Assembly: GCF_014202415.1 (NCBI RefSeq)
Contig: NZ_JACHGR010000006.1
Location: 203,939 to 267,938, forward strand
Length of the DNA: 64,000 nt
Source: Tolumonas osonensis
GTDB lineage: Bacteria > Pseudomonadota > Gammaproteobacteria > Enterobacterales > Aeromonadaceae
Direction of reading: 5' to 3'
Below the pieces are notes generated by a model. The model did no database searches. It saw only the letters and a program-made list of their open reading frames with translations, and was not told the DNA's origin. Position 1 is the stretch's first letter, and every line of letters begins with the position of its first letter. Both the position numbers and the translations under genes were made by a program. Positions 8,816 through 17,184 of this stretch are shown one piece after another.

Positions 8816-10251
8816 ACCTGTTTGAGCAAATCAGTCAGATTGCCGCCGAAGATCCACATCGTCCGGCATTATATGATAGCCACCGGACGCTCACTTATGC
8901 CGTGCTTGAGCATGAAATTCATCAATTATCTGATCAACTGAAAGCGCTGAAAATATCCCGCCTGGCGCTGCAAACAGATAACGGTATTGACTGGGCATTA
9001 GTTGATCTCGCCTGTATGTTCTCCGGTATCGTCGTGATTCCTGTTCCCTTGTTTTTCAGTGAGGAACAACAAAACTGGCTATTGGAAACGAGCGGAGCTG
9101 ATGCGCTGGCTGGTCCGTCAAAAGCAGGCTGGGTATCATCACAATTGGCCTCTTTACCATTGCAACGCTGCCAGCCGGAAGCAGTGCCTTCCATTCCTGA
9201 AGGTACAGCAAAAATCACCTATACCTCAGGGACAACCGGGCACCCCAAAGGGGTTTGTCTGAGTTTCAGTCATCTGATGAATGTCTGTCAGTCAATCACA
9301 GAACGCATCCGGTCTGCTGATATCAGACAGCATCTCACTTTACTACCGTTATCTACGTTGCTGGAGAATATAACCGGACTGTATGTGCCTTTACTGACCG
9401 GAGCCAGCAGTTGTATTCCTTCTCTGACCGAGGTAGGGCTGACCGGTTCCAGCCAGTTTTCACCGCCGGTTTTCGCTCAGGCACTAAAGAGATGGCAGCC
9501 GCATAGTCTGGTGCTGGTACCCGAATTACTCAGAATGCTGGTTGCTATGTGCAGTGCTGACAGTTCACTGGCATCCAGCCTGCGTTTTGTTGCCGTGGGT
9601 GGCGGGAAAGTCGCGGCGGATTTAATTCATAAAGCACGTCAGTCGGGCTTACCTGTTTATGAAGGTTATGGCCTTTCGGAATGTGGATCTGTAGTGGCAT
9701 TAAATTCGCCTGATCATGATCTCCCCGGCGCAGTGGGATTACCGCTTCGTCATTGTCATGCTGTCATCAGTGACGATGGTGAAGTCTTGGTTAATGGTGC
9801 GCCTATGCTCGGCTATCTCGGCGACTCATCCTCTCATGAGCAGATAGCCACCGGTGATTTAGGCCATATAGACGAGCAGGGCTTTTTGCATATAACCGGC
9901 CGCAGGAAAAATGTGCAGATCACGGCTTTTGGACGCAATTTTTCGCCGGAATGGATAGAAGCAGAGGCGCAGATTTACCCGTCAATAACTCGCATCGTCG
10001 TATTCGGAGATGCCTTACCAGCCAACATTGCCATCGTACAAACAACACCCGGACAGGAAAAACAGCTGCCCGCGCATATAGCTCATCTCAATACCCATTT
10101 ACCAGACTATGCACGGATTCATCATTATATCGAAGCCGAACTGACCGCTGCGTCCGGTTTAATAACCAGTAATGGCCGGCCGAAACGGCAAAAGATTCTG
10201 GATATATATCAGACACAGATTGCTCAGATTTTCGCAGGAGATCCAATATGA
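8812..10251 (+). CDS. AMP-dependent acyl ligase (ANL superfamily)
   Basis: This 479-residue adenylate-forming enzyme should activate a carboxylic acid, probably a fatty acid, as acyl-AMP. Core motifs are ITYTSGTTGHPKG (about 135-147), YEGYGLSECG, TGDLGHID and the hinge GRRKN. At the C terminus the usual catalytic-lysine motif reads NGRPKR (454-459): Arg456 is where the lysine of NGK normally stands, with Lys458 two residues on. No carrier-protein domain is attached. At 479 residues it is short for an acyl-CoA synthetase (about 550). Both ends overlap neighbours by 4 bp (ATGA), so it is translationally coupled in the cassette. Confidence 0.85.
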   Translation: MNLFEQISQIAAEDPHRPALYDSHRTLTYAVLEHEIHQLSDQLKALKISRLALQTDNGIDWALVDLACMFSGIVVIPVPLFFSEEQQNWLLETSGADALAGPSKAGWVSSQLASLPLQRCQPEAVPSIPEGTAKITYTSGTTGHPKGVCLSFSHLMNVCQSITERIRSADIRQHLTLLPLSTLLENITGLYVPLLTGASSCIPSLTEVGLTGSSQFSPPVFAQALKRWQPHSLVLVPELLRMLVAMCSADSSLASSLRFVAVGGGKVAADLIHKARQSGLPVYEGYGLSECGSVVALNSPDHDLPGAVGLPLRHCHAVISDDGEVLVNGAPMLGYLGDSSSHEQIATGDLGHIDEQGFLHITGRRKNVQITAFGRNFSPEWIEAEAQIYPSITRIVVFGDALPANIAIVQTTPGQEKQLPAHIAHLNTHLPDYARIHHYIEAELTAASGLITSNGRPKRQKILDIYQTQIAQIFAGDPI

Positions 10252-10904
10252 CCTTTTACCAGCAACTTCAGGATAGCACCGCGCGTGAACGCGATTATTT
10301 ATTAAGTGCACCGATCATCGAAGCTTGCCGCACCGGCGATATCAACAAGGAAATGTACATTGCTTTCCTGAAACAGGCCTATTACCACGTGCGTCATACC
10401 GTTCCGTTACTGATGGCAACCGGAGGAAAGTTACCTCAGGATTATGAGTGGGTACGTGGCGCAATTGCAGAATACATTGCTGAAGAATATGGTCATCAGG
10501 AATGGATATTAAACGATATCCGGGCATGTGGTAGCGATGCGGAATCTGTCAGAACAGGTCAGCCGGGATTATCAATTGAACTGATGGTAGCATTTCTTTA
10601 TGACCAGATAACCCGCTTAAATCCCATGGGATTTTTTGGCATGGTGCAGGTGCTGGAGGGGACCAGCGTCGCTATTGCACTCAACGTCGCCGAACAACTG
10701 AAAAAGGGTCTTAGCTTACCGTCCAATGCAATGAGTTATCTCAGCTCTCATGGTGCACTTGATCAGGAACATCTGCGCTTTTTTGAGTCATTGATGAATA
10801 AAGTGGAAAAACCGGAAGATCAGCAAGCGATCATCCATTCCGCAAAAGTCGTCTACCGGCTCTATGGCAACATGTTACGTGAAATAACAGGGCATCTCGC
10901 ATGA
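10248..10904 (+). CDS. Heme-oxygenase-like diiron oxidase (TenA-like fold)
   Basis: This 218-residue all-helical protein would be labelled TenA-like or iron-containing redox enzyme. It carries a full set of possible diiron ligands: Glu80-x2-His83, Glu137, and His168-x3-Asp172-x2-His175. This pattern is that of heme-oxygenase-like diiron oxidases such as UndA, and not of thiaminase TenA, which uses a cysteine. It probably performs an O2-dependent step (hydroxylation, desaturation or C-C cleavage) on the substrate activated by the preceding ligase. ATGA overlaps link it to both neighbours. The actual reaction is unknown. Confidence 0.78.
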   Translation: MTFYQQLQDSTARERDYLLSAPIIEACRTGDINKEMYIAFLKQAYYHVRHTVPLLMATGGKLPQDYEWVRGAIAEYIAEEYGHQEWILNDIRACGSDAESVRTGQPGLSIELMVAFLYDQITRLNPMGFFGMVQVLEGTSVAIALNVAEQLKKGLSLPSNAMSYLSSHGALDQEHLRFFESLMNKVEKPEDQQAIIHSAKVVYRLYGNMLREITGHLA

Positions 10905-11707
10905 AACTGGAAAATGCAAAAATATTGATAACCGGCGCCAGTGGTGGCATCGGAAAAGCGCTCTCTCATGCGTTGGCAGAGCAAAATGCTTTTCTGGTGC
11001 TGCATGGTCGTAATGAAAGCCAGCTTGAACAACTGAAGGGATCATTACCTTATCCGGAGCGTCATCAAATCATCGTCGCTGATCTTACTCAGACAGCGGA
11101 CCGGGCCGCGTTGCTGCAACATCCGGCGCTGAATGCAGGGATCGATGTACTGATTAACAATGCGGGCACAAATGAATTCGCCTGGCTGGAAGATCAGACA
11201 GAAACCCAGATTGAGCGCCAGTTATATGTGAACGTTCAGGCTCCGGTTTTACTGACCAAAGCCATGTTGCCGCATTTAAACAAACCGGCCCTGATCATGA
11301 ATATAGGCTCAAGTCTGGGCAGTATTGGTTATCCGGGTTACAGCGTTTACTGTGCGACCAAGTTTGCTATCCGCGGTTTTAGCGAGGCGCTGAACAGAGA
11401 ATTAGCCGGTAGCGGAATTAAAGTGCTCTACTTTGCTCCCCGGGCGACGCAAACCTCGATCAATTCCGATGCCGTTAATGAAATGAACAAAGAACTGGGC
11501 ACTAAAAGCGACACCGCCGAGTCAGTTGCCCGTGAAGTCGTGACGGCTTTGCAAAAAGAGATAAAACGTCGTTGGCTGGGCTGGCCGGAAGGCTTGTTTG
11601 TCCGCATCAATGGGCTCATACCGCAACTGGTTGATAACGCCATTATCAAACAATTGCCTGTTATTGCTAAATTTGCCCGTGTTGGCTTTCAAAAAGGAAC
11701 TCACTGA
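10901..11707 (+). CDS. Short-chain dehydrogenase/reductase
   Basis: This 268-residue classical SDR has the dinucleotide motif TGASGGIG (11-18), the NNAG motif (86-89), the catalytic serine region NIGSS (134-138) and YxxxK as Tyr150-Lys154. It should oxidise or reduce a carbonyl/alcohol with NAD(P)H. The C-terminal 60 residues are basic and hydrophobic (RRWLGWPEGLFVRINGL), as in membrane-associated lipid reductases. It overlaps the diiron-oxidase gene by 4 bp and shares one base with the next start (TGATG). It is the reductive step of the cassette; substrate unknown. Confidence 0.85.
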   Translation: MKLENAKILITGASGGIGKALSHALAEQNAFLVLHGRNESQLEQLKGSLPYPERHQIIVADLTQTADRAALLQHPALNAGIDVLINNAGTNEFAWLEDQTETQIERQLYVNVQAPVLLTKAMLPHLNKPALIMNIGSSLGSIGYPGYSVYCATKFAIRGFSEALNRELAGSGIKVLYFAPRATQTSINSDAVNEMNKELGTKSDTAESVAREVVTALQKEIKRRWLGWPEGLFVRINGLIPQLVDNAIIKQLPVIAKFARVGFQKGTH

Positions 11708-12324
11708 TGAAAAAATACTTATTTTTAATGGGATTAGTGAGTGTTGCAGCACCACAAGTCCATGCGGCTGATGCACTGATTCGGATACAGGACCAGTGGA
11801 GTGTTTGCCAGTATCAGGTAGAAAAAGACGCAAAAGAAGGTTGTCTGGAAACATTGAGTAAAGAGGCAAGCCAGCAGAGTCTGCAGAATAAATCACGTGT
11901 CGATTTACTGATCTGGTCTGCCATCGTAAAAAGTAGCTGGGCTGGCGCTAAAGGTGGCTTAGACGCACTCTCTTTGGTGAAAGAAGCTAAAGGTGAACTT
12001 GAACAGGCTTTGGCCCGGGATCCCAAATCGTTAAATGGTTCGGCTTATACCAGTCTCGGTACACTTTATTATCAGGTTCCGGGATGGCCGATCGGTTTTG
12101 GTGACAACAAACAAGCCGAGCAGTTATTAAAACAGGCGCTGGCAATTAATCCTGACGGTATTGATCCTAATTTCTTTTACGGCGATTTCTTGCTGGAACA
12201 AGGCCGTAAAAAAGAAGCAAAAATTTACCTGACAAAAGCCCTTAATGCCCCGGAACGTATCGGCCGTGAGCTTGCGGATAAAGGCCGGAAACAGGAAATT
12301 CAGGACAGGTTGTCTGAATTGTAA
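11707..12324 (+). CDS. Exported TPR-repeat protein
   Basis: This 205-residue protein starts with a Sec signal peptide (MKKYLFLMGLVSVAAPQVHA, cleavage about residue 20) and contains TPR-like helical repeats, clearest around SLGTLYYQVPGWPIGFGDNKQA and FYGDFLLEQGRKKEAKIYL. The GWP-GFGDN segment is like the periplasmic TPR component (TatT) of some TRAP-type systems. It is the last gene of the cassette, coupled by a 1-bp overlap, and a terminator follows 36 bp later. It may bind or deliver the product outside the inner membrane; that is inference. Confidence 0.7.
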   Translation: MKKYLFLMGLVSVAAPQVHAADALIRIQDQWSVCQYQVEKDAKEGCLETLSKEASQQSLQNKSRVDLLIWSAIVKSSWAGAKGGLDALSLVKEAKGELEQALARDPKSLNGSAYTSLGTLYYQVPGWPIGFGDNKQAEQLLKQALAINPDGIDPNFFYGDFLLEQGRKKEAKIYLTKALNAPERIGRELADKGRKQEIQDRLSEL

Positions 12325-12359
12325 TCAGCAGTTAAACGATAGATTATAAATCTTTAACT

Positions 12360-12385
12360 AAAAGCCCTGATTTCAGGGCTTTTTT
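12360..12385 (+). terminator. Rho-independent terminator after the biosynthetic cassette
   Basis: An AGCCCTGA/TCAGGGCT stem with a very short loop is preceded by an A-run and followed by T6. It closes the operon that begins at 8174. Confidence 0.9.
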
Positions 12386-12582
12386 GAATCTCCACTCGCT
12401 CACCAGACACTGCTTACTCACTTCTCCGACATCAACAGCACGGGCGGCTTCCGGATCGCCGTGCCTTGTCCTGCTTTGTCCGACCGCCACACAACCCCAA
12501 AACTCCTCGTCTGAATCTCTTTTGGCGATAGTCATTCATTTAGCCTGGCGTCAAACGTTAGCAGTCCAGATTAAATACGTGA
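12386..12582. other. Intergenic stretch without a recognisable gene
   Basis: This stretch is richer in G+C than its right-hand neighbour. Open frames on both strands (for example a 63-codon minus-strand frame ending at 12344 inside the terminator) show no family resemblance I can name. It is probably debris adjoining the gene remnants that follow. Confidence 0.4.
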
Positions 12583-12747
12583 ATGGCATCTCAAGCAGAA
12601 AAAGTTGAACTCGTGAGTACGCATGGTGCAGGCGACTGCTTCATGGGTATGTTTTGTGCGTCTATGATAAATGGATGCTCACTCGAAGAATCTGTTTCTA
12701 GGGCAAATAAGGCTGCGGCAATACACGTATCCCGCAAGTCACATTAA
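12583..12747 (+). pseudogene. C-terminal remnant of a PfkB/ribokinase-family sugar kinase
   Basis: A 54-codon frame encodes the end of a PfkB-type kinase: STHGAGDCFMGMFCASMING with the GAGD anion-hole and catalytic-base motif, then a SLEESVSRANKAAAIHV helix as in the family's last 40 residues. The N-terminal 250 residues are absent; upstream in-frame stops occur at 12559 and 12580. It is therefore a decayed fragment rather than a working gene. Confidence 0.75.
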
Positions 12748-12810
12748 TAATGTTTATTAAGTAATATCTGAATAAAACATTTATTAAATTATATTTGATA
12801 GTTTTAATTA

Positions 12811-12843
12811 ATGTATCAGGCCAAAAAAGAACGGGACAATTAA
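12811..12843 (+). pseudogene. Possible tail fragment of a GGDEF-domain gene
   Basis: The 10-codon frame MYQAKKERDN ends like a GGDEF domain (the AMYQAKK helix). Bases 12810-12832 are identical to 7943-7965 inside the diguanylate cyclase gene of this window. It may be a relic of an earlier duplication or recombination, or a chance survival of a conserved codon string. Confidence 0.4.
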
Positions 12844-12873
12844 AAAGCCATCTGCAAATGAGATGGCTTCTTG
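12841..12873 (-). terminator. Rho-independent terminator of the NmrA-like gene
   Basis: Read on the minus strand, AAGCCATCT-CATTTGC-AGATGGCTT is followed by a T-run. It lies just after the stop of the reductase gene at 12889. Confidence 0.8.
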
Positions 12874-12888
12874 GTCCGTTATTCCAGC

Positions 12889-13725
12889 TTATTTGAACAA
12901 CGCGATATGGTCCTCAATATACGTTTGCAGAGTGCGTGGTGCGTGCCCCGTCAATGTTTCAACCGCATCGGTGGTTAATGCAGTCCAGCCTTCACGGACG
13001 GGATAGAAGATCGACGCCAGGAAACTGGCGTAATCTTTTGGTACGCCAACACTCGTCAGAATACCCACGAAAGTTTCATCATCAATGGCCTGATATTGAA
13101 TAGCGTGGCCAGAGGCTCTGGACAATTGTTCAGCCGCATCCGCATAACTCAATGCTTCCGGGCCGGTCAGATTGAATGCATTGCCATCAAACTTTGCGGT
13201 TGTTAATGCTGCAGCGGCAGATTCAGCAATATCACGCACATCAATAAAGCTGGATTGACCTTGCGCAGCAGGCACGGCGATAACGCCTTGCTTGATTCCT
13301 GCCAGCCAGAAGGTATGGAAATTGTCAGAGAACCAGTTAGGACGCAGGATCACAAACGGTACACCAGAACGTTCAACTTTTAACTCCAGCTGGCGGTAGG
13401 GAATACTGTCATCAGCATCGACACCCAGTACCGATTGCAGCACAATTTTTACGCCTTTTTTAATGGCGACATCTAACACGGGGGTGACTAAAGAAACCAC
13501 ATCGATATAACCGGTTGGCACCATGACATAAACACGATTCACCCCCTCAAATGCCTTATCAATCGTCGACAGGTCGGTGAAATCAAAGACTACACTTTCG
13601 GCACCAGCAACGGCCTTGCCAGTACGGGAAGCGGCTTTTACTTTTTCCCCTTTTGCTACTAATGCTTCGATCAATGGTTTGCCAATATTGCCGGTTGCGC
13701 CCAGAACCAGAATTTTATTTGTCAT
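12889..13725 (-). CDS. NmrA-like NAD(P)-binding reductase
   Basis: This 278-residue atypical short-chain-dehydrogenase-fold protein has an N-terminal Rossmann motif (ILVLGATGNIGKPL) and resembles NmrA/quinone-oxidoreductase-2-like proteins that bind NAD(P) and act as redox sensors or quinone reductases. There is no YxxxK motif. The ATG has a CGGAG binding site upstream. It is divergent from the LysR gene at 13856, with 130 bp between them, so that regulator probably controls it. Confidence 0.85.
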   Translation of the reverse strand: MTNKILVLGATGNIGKPLIEALVAKGEKVKAASRTGKAVAGAESVVFDFTDLSTIDKAFEGVNRVYVMVPTGYIDVVSLVTPVLDVAIKKGVKIVLQSVLGVDADDSIPYRQLELKVERSGVPFVILRPNWFSDNFHTFWLAGIKQGVIAVPAAQGQSSFIDVRDIAESAAAALTTAKFDGNAFNLTGPEALSYADAAEQLSRASGHAIQYQAIDDETFVGILTSVGVPKDYASFLASIFYPVREGWTALTTDAVETLTGHAPRTLQTYIEDHIALFK

Positions 13726-13855
13726 GATGAACTCCGTTTATTTAATAAGTGATTAACTATTTTGAGAATTAACCTGATGGGATGAAGTCTATTGGATATT
13801 GAAATGAGCAAATAGAAGTATATAGTTGACAGTTTGTTGCATAAATTAAGCATAT

Positions 13856-14770
13856 ATGGATAAGTTCACTGCCATTAAGGTGTTTCTTGAAACCGTAGAG
13901 CGTGGCAGCGTGTCTGCCGCAGCAGAGCATCTGGATATGTCGCGGGCGATGGCATCGCGTTATGTTGCGTACATGGAGGAATGGGCAGGAGCCCGGTTAT
14001 TGCACCGTACTACCCGTAAACTTACTCTCACAACAGCGGGTACGCAGATGCTGCCGCTTTGTCGCGAAATGCTGAAATTGGCTGAAAATATGGAAGCCAC
14101 AGTTGCTGAGCGGGAAGGGGAGCCTCGGGGACAATTACGGATCACCACCAGTGCGGTATTTGCGCATCCTCACATGACGGATGCTGTTGTGGCTTATCTT
14201 GCGCAATATCCGGCGACGAGCATTGATTTGCAAGTGGTGGATCGCACCGTTAATCTGATTGAAGAACGAATCGATTTGGCGATTCGTATTACCAACAATC
14301 TTGATCCCAATTTAATTGCCCGCAAAATTGGCATGTGTCGTTCTGTTTTATGCGCTTCGCCTGATTACTTACATAAACGAGGCACACCCGCTTCCGCGCA
14401 AGATTTAACCCAGCACAACTGTTTAACCTATGCGTATTTCGGCCAGAGTCTATGGCAATTTGAACATGACGGACTACCTGTTTCCGTGCCGGTACAAGGT
14501 AATTTCAGTGCGAATGAAGCGTTAGTATTGCAGCAGGCAGCAGTAACCGGATGCGGGATCACGATGCTGCCTACCTTTGCTGCCAGTAGCTTGATTAAAC
14601 AGGGGAAATTAGTTCCTGTGTTACCGGAGTATAAAATGGCGGATATGGGTATCTATGCCGTTTATGCATCACGCAAACAGATGTCGCAAGCCGTGCGCAC
14701 GATGATTGATTTTCTGGTAGCTCGTTTTGGTGAGAATTCTCATTGGGATAGAGACAGCTTCTTATGTTAA
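13856..14770 (+). CDS. LysR-family transcriptional regulator
   Basis: This 304-residue regulator has an N-terminal LysR winged helix (about residues 1-60, with GSVSAAAEHLDMSRAMASRYVAYME) and a periplasmic-binding-like effector domain (about 90-295). Its DNA-binding helix is of the CrgA/YafC subgroup, which often controls adjacent reductases. It is divergent from the NmrA-like gene, the classic LysR arrangement. No good ribosome binding site precedes the ATG, but the domain starts at residue 2, so the start is firm. Confidence 0.9.
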   Translation: MDKFTAIKVFLETVERGSVSAAAEHLDMSRAMASRYVAYMEEWAGARLLHRTTRKLTLTTAGTQMLPLCREMLKLAENMEATVAEREGEPRGQLRITTSAVFAHPHMTDAVVAYLAQYPATSIDLQVVDRTVNLIEERIDLAIRITNNLDPNLIARKIGMCRSVLCASPDYLHKRGTPASAQDLTQHNCLTYAYFGQSLWQFEHDGLPVSVPVQGNFSANEALVLQQAAVTGCGITMLPTFAASSLIKQGKLVPVLPEYKMADMGIYAVYASRKQMSQAVRTMIDFLVARFGENSHWDRDSFLC

Positions 14771-14811
14771 TACCGGATAAACAATCGTATATTATTCAAA
14801 ATTAATGTCCG

Positions 14812-15714
14812 GTGACTGCGGTGCTGAAAGAAAATATAAATGATCTGTTATCGTTCCTGGTGGTTGCGCAGGAGCGGAGTTTCACCAAGGCTGCGGCCAA
14901 ACTCGGTATTTCCCAGTCTGCACTCAGTCACACCATCAAGGCATTGGAAGAGCGGCTCAATTTGCGGTTGCTGAACCGGACAACGCGTAGTGTTGCGCTG
15001 ACCGAAGCTGGAGAGCGACTGGTGCAGACGTTAGCGCCCCGCCTGGAAGAAATCGAAGAAGAATTAGTCGTACTGAATGACGAACAAAACGGGCCATCCG
15101 GAAAAATCAGAATTTCCTCTCCGGAATATGCCGCACATTATGTGTTGTGGCCTGTGCTGGAAAAATTTCTGCCGCAATATCCGGATATTCATGTCGAAGT
15201 GATTATTGAAAACAGTTTTACGGATATTGTCAGCGAACGCTATGACGCCGGTATTCGTTTAGGCGAGCAAATCGCCAAGGATATGATTGCGGTAAAAATT
15301 TCGCCGGAAATGAAAATGGCCGTGGTCGCTTCACCGGAATATTTTAAGCAGGCGGCCGTTCCCGAGATCCCGGAAGATTTACGCCAGCATAAATGTATCA
15401 ACATCAAACCGTCTGCGGCGCGTGGTGCCTATGCCTGGGAGTTCAAAAAAGATGACCGGGAAATCAATGTCAAAGTAGAAGGCCAGTTAACCTTTAATAC
15501 GTCTTTGCAGTCACTCAGAGCGGCACTGGCCGGTTTGGGTCTGGCCTATCTGCCAGATGATCTGGTTCAGGAGTATGTTGAACGGGGCGAGCTGGTCCGG
15601 GTGTTGGAATCATGGTGTCCGGTTTTTGACGGGTTTCATATTTATTACCCGAGTCGCAGACAGCATAAGAAGGCGTTTGCGTTGCTGATAGACGCGCTGC
15701 GGTACAACCGGTGA
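14812..15714 (+). CDS. LysR-family transcriptional regulator
   Basis: This 300-residue LysR regulator has the helix-turn-helix RSFTKAAAKLGISQSALSHTIKALEERL near residues 22-50 and an effector-binding domain from about 90. It starts with GTG at 14812, 41 bp after the previous LysR gene, with a second in-frame GTG at 14821. The target is not obvious: the downstream gene is convergent and the upstream one is another regulator, so it may act elsewhere. Confidence 0.88.
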   Translation: MTAVLKENINDLLSFLVVAQERSFTKAAAKLGISQSALSHTIKALEERLNLRLLNRTTRSVALTEAGERLVQTLAPRLEEIEEELVVLNDEQNGPSGKIRISSPEYAAHYVLWPVLEKFLPQYPDIHVEVIIENSFTDIVSERYDAGIRLGEQIAKDMIAVKISPEMKMAVVASPEYFKQAAVPEIPEDLRQHKCINIKPSAARGAYAWEFKKDDREINVKVEGQLTFNTSLQSLRAALAGLGLAYLPDDLVQEYVERGELVRVLESWCPVFDGFHIYYPSRRQHKKAFALLIDALRYNR

Positions 15715-15757
15715 GGTTGCGCCGCAACGGCATCGGCATTTTCCGTGGAGTGGCGGC

Positions 15758-16909
15758 TTATTGCCACCACTGACTAAACCGCTGGGCCGGATTATCCTGT
15801 TCCACTAATTCGCCGATCATCGGCGTCAGCAGACGGTAGGATTTCCCCTGACTGGCTTTTGAGACCCGGTTGAGCGGGTCATTCCACGGGTGATGTGCCA
15901 GTTTGAATTTACTGTTATGTGAAGGCAGCATGGCGCGGGCATTCAGATCTTCCGCCGCCTGAGCCGTCTCTTCGGGCATCATATGGATGAAGCGCCAGTT
16001 TTCGTTGTATTGTCCGCATTCCAGAATGGCCAGATCAAAATGGCCAAACCGTTCACCAATCGCCTTGAAGTGGGGGCCATAACCACTATCGCCACCAACA
16101 TAAATATTATGACCGGGAGTAATAATCGCAAAAGAACCCCAGAGCGTTTTGTTTTTTGCCAGTAAACGCCCGGAGAAATGCCGGGTCGGCAGGATATGGA
16201 TACTGATATCTTTTTCCGGCTGGATAACGCTGTTCCAGTCGCCCTCGTGAATGATGGCTTTGTTAAACCCCCACTGCTCAAAATAGTTACCCACGCCCAG
16301 CGGCGTAATGATCTGTCTGATTTTCGACTTGAGGCCGGTGACGGTCGGATAATCGAGATGATCCCAGTGATCGTGCGTAATCAGAAGATAATCAATCTCC
16401 GGGATATCACCCGTGGTGTAAATGTTACTGCCTTTGAACGTCCGGTTGGTGGCCGGAACCGGGGAGGCGTTATCACTGAAAACCGGATCAACCAGAAAAC
16501 GTTTTCCATTCACTTGCAGGAAGTAAGAGGAATGTCCCATCCAGACCACGACATTCTGCGCTTTATCCAGCGCATGCAGGTCGGTCTTCTTCGATGGTAA
16601 CGCTATCGCCGGGATCGCGTTTTCATCTTTACCGAACAGAAACTGAGCCAGCGCGACAAAACGGTTCTGTTCCCCGGTCAGAGTCGGGGTATACACCTGG
16701 TTGCTGAATTCACCATCGGCAAACGGGGAGGTCAGTTTCCGGTTCCGGAATTCTGCCTCATCAGGCACCTGACCGAACTGGGGCTGTCTTGTATAAAGAT
16801 AAGCCGCAGGAATAAGCATGAACAGCGTTGTCAGTAATACGATGAACATTTTGTTCCGGGTCCTGTTAGCTGATTTACTGATTGCGATTGGAATGCGGGG
16901 ATCTGACAT
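15758..16909 (-). CDS. Membrane-anchored metallo-beta-lactamase-fold hydrolase
   Basis: This 383-residue protein has a single N-terminal transmembrane anchor (about residues 21-40, MFIVLLTTLFMLIPAAYLY) and a metal-dependent hydrolase domain of the UlaG/NAPE-PLD-like group. The zinc motif is THDHWDH, with HSSYFLQ, PSHN and GGDSGYG blocks typical of that group, including ILECGQYN. It probably faces the periplasm and may hydrolyse a phosphodiester or lipid-like substrate. The ATG at 16909 is chosen over the longer frame to 16948. Confidence 0.8.
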   Translation of the reverse strand: MSDPRIPIAISKSANRTRNKMFIVLLTTLFMLIPAAYLYTRQPQFGQVPDEAEFRNRKLTSPFADGEFSNQVYTPTLTGEQNRFVALAQFLFGKDENAIPAIALPSKKTDLHALDKAQNVVVWMGHSSYFLQVNGKRFLVDPVFSDNASPVPATNRTFKGSNIYTTGDIPEIDYLLITHDHWDHLDYPTVTGLKSKIRQIITPLGVGNYFEQWGFNKAIIHEGDWNSVIQPEKDISIHILPTRHFSGRLLAKNKTLWGSFAIITPGHNIYVGGDSGYGPHFKAIGERFGHFDLAILECGQYNENWRFIHMMPEETAQAAEDLNARAMLPSHNSKFKLAHHPWNDPLNRVSKASQGKSYRLLTPMIGELVEQDNPAQRFSQWWQ

Positions 16910-17184
16910 GATGAGATAAAACGTCTTGTAAAAGAGTAAATTTAGCACCGGATTGGAAGGATGATTATCCTTTTAATACTGATAGCCCTTATGAATTAGA
17001 TTCATAACTGACATCGTTAGCTTCTTTCCCGTCCTGCATCTCTTCCGCCCTTCATGCCCTCCGTCCTTCAAGTTAGTGCGGATAGATATATGAATCATCC
17101 TCATAAGATTAATGCTATTTATCGCTATTAATTGTGGTGTTTTGCCGTGTGACAATTAAAAAGAGAAAAACGGCGAGGTATCCA

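Noticed and set aside
12344..12535. A 63-codon minus-strand frame after the biosynthetic cassette
   Set aside because: It runs through a terminator hairpin of the opposite strand and resembles nothing I can name.
13826..13854. TTGACA followed by an A+T-rich box just before the LysR gene at 13856
   Set aside because: The -10 position would put the transcription start inside the coding sequence, so it is not a convincing promoter for that gene.
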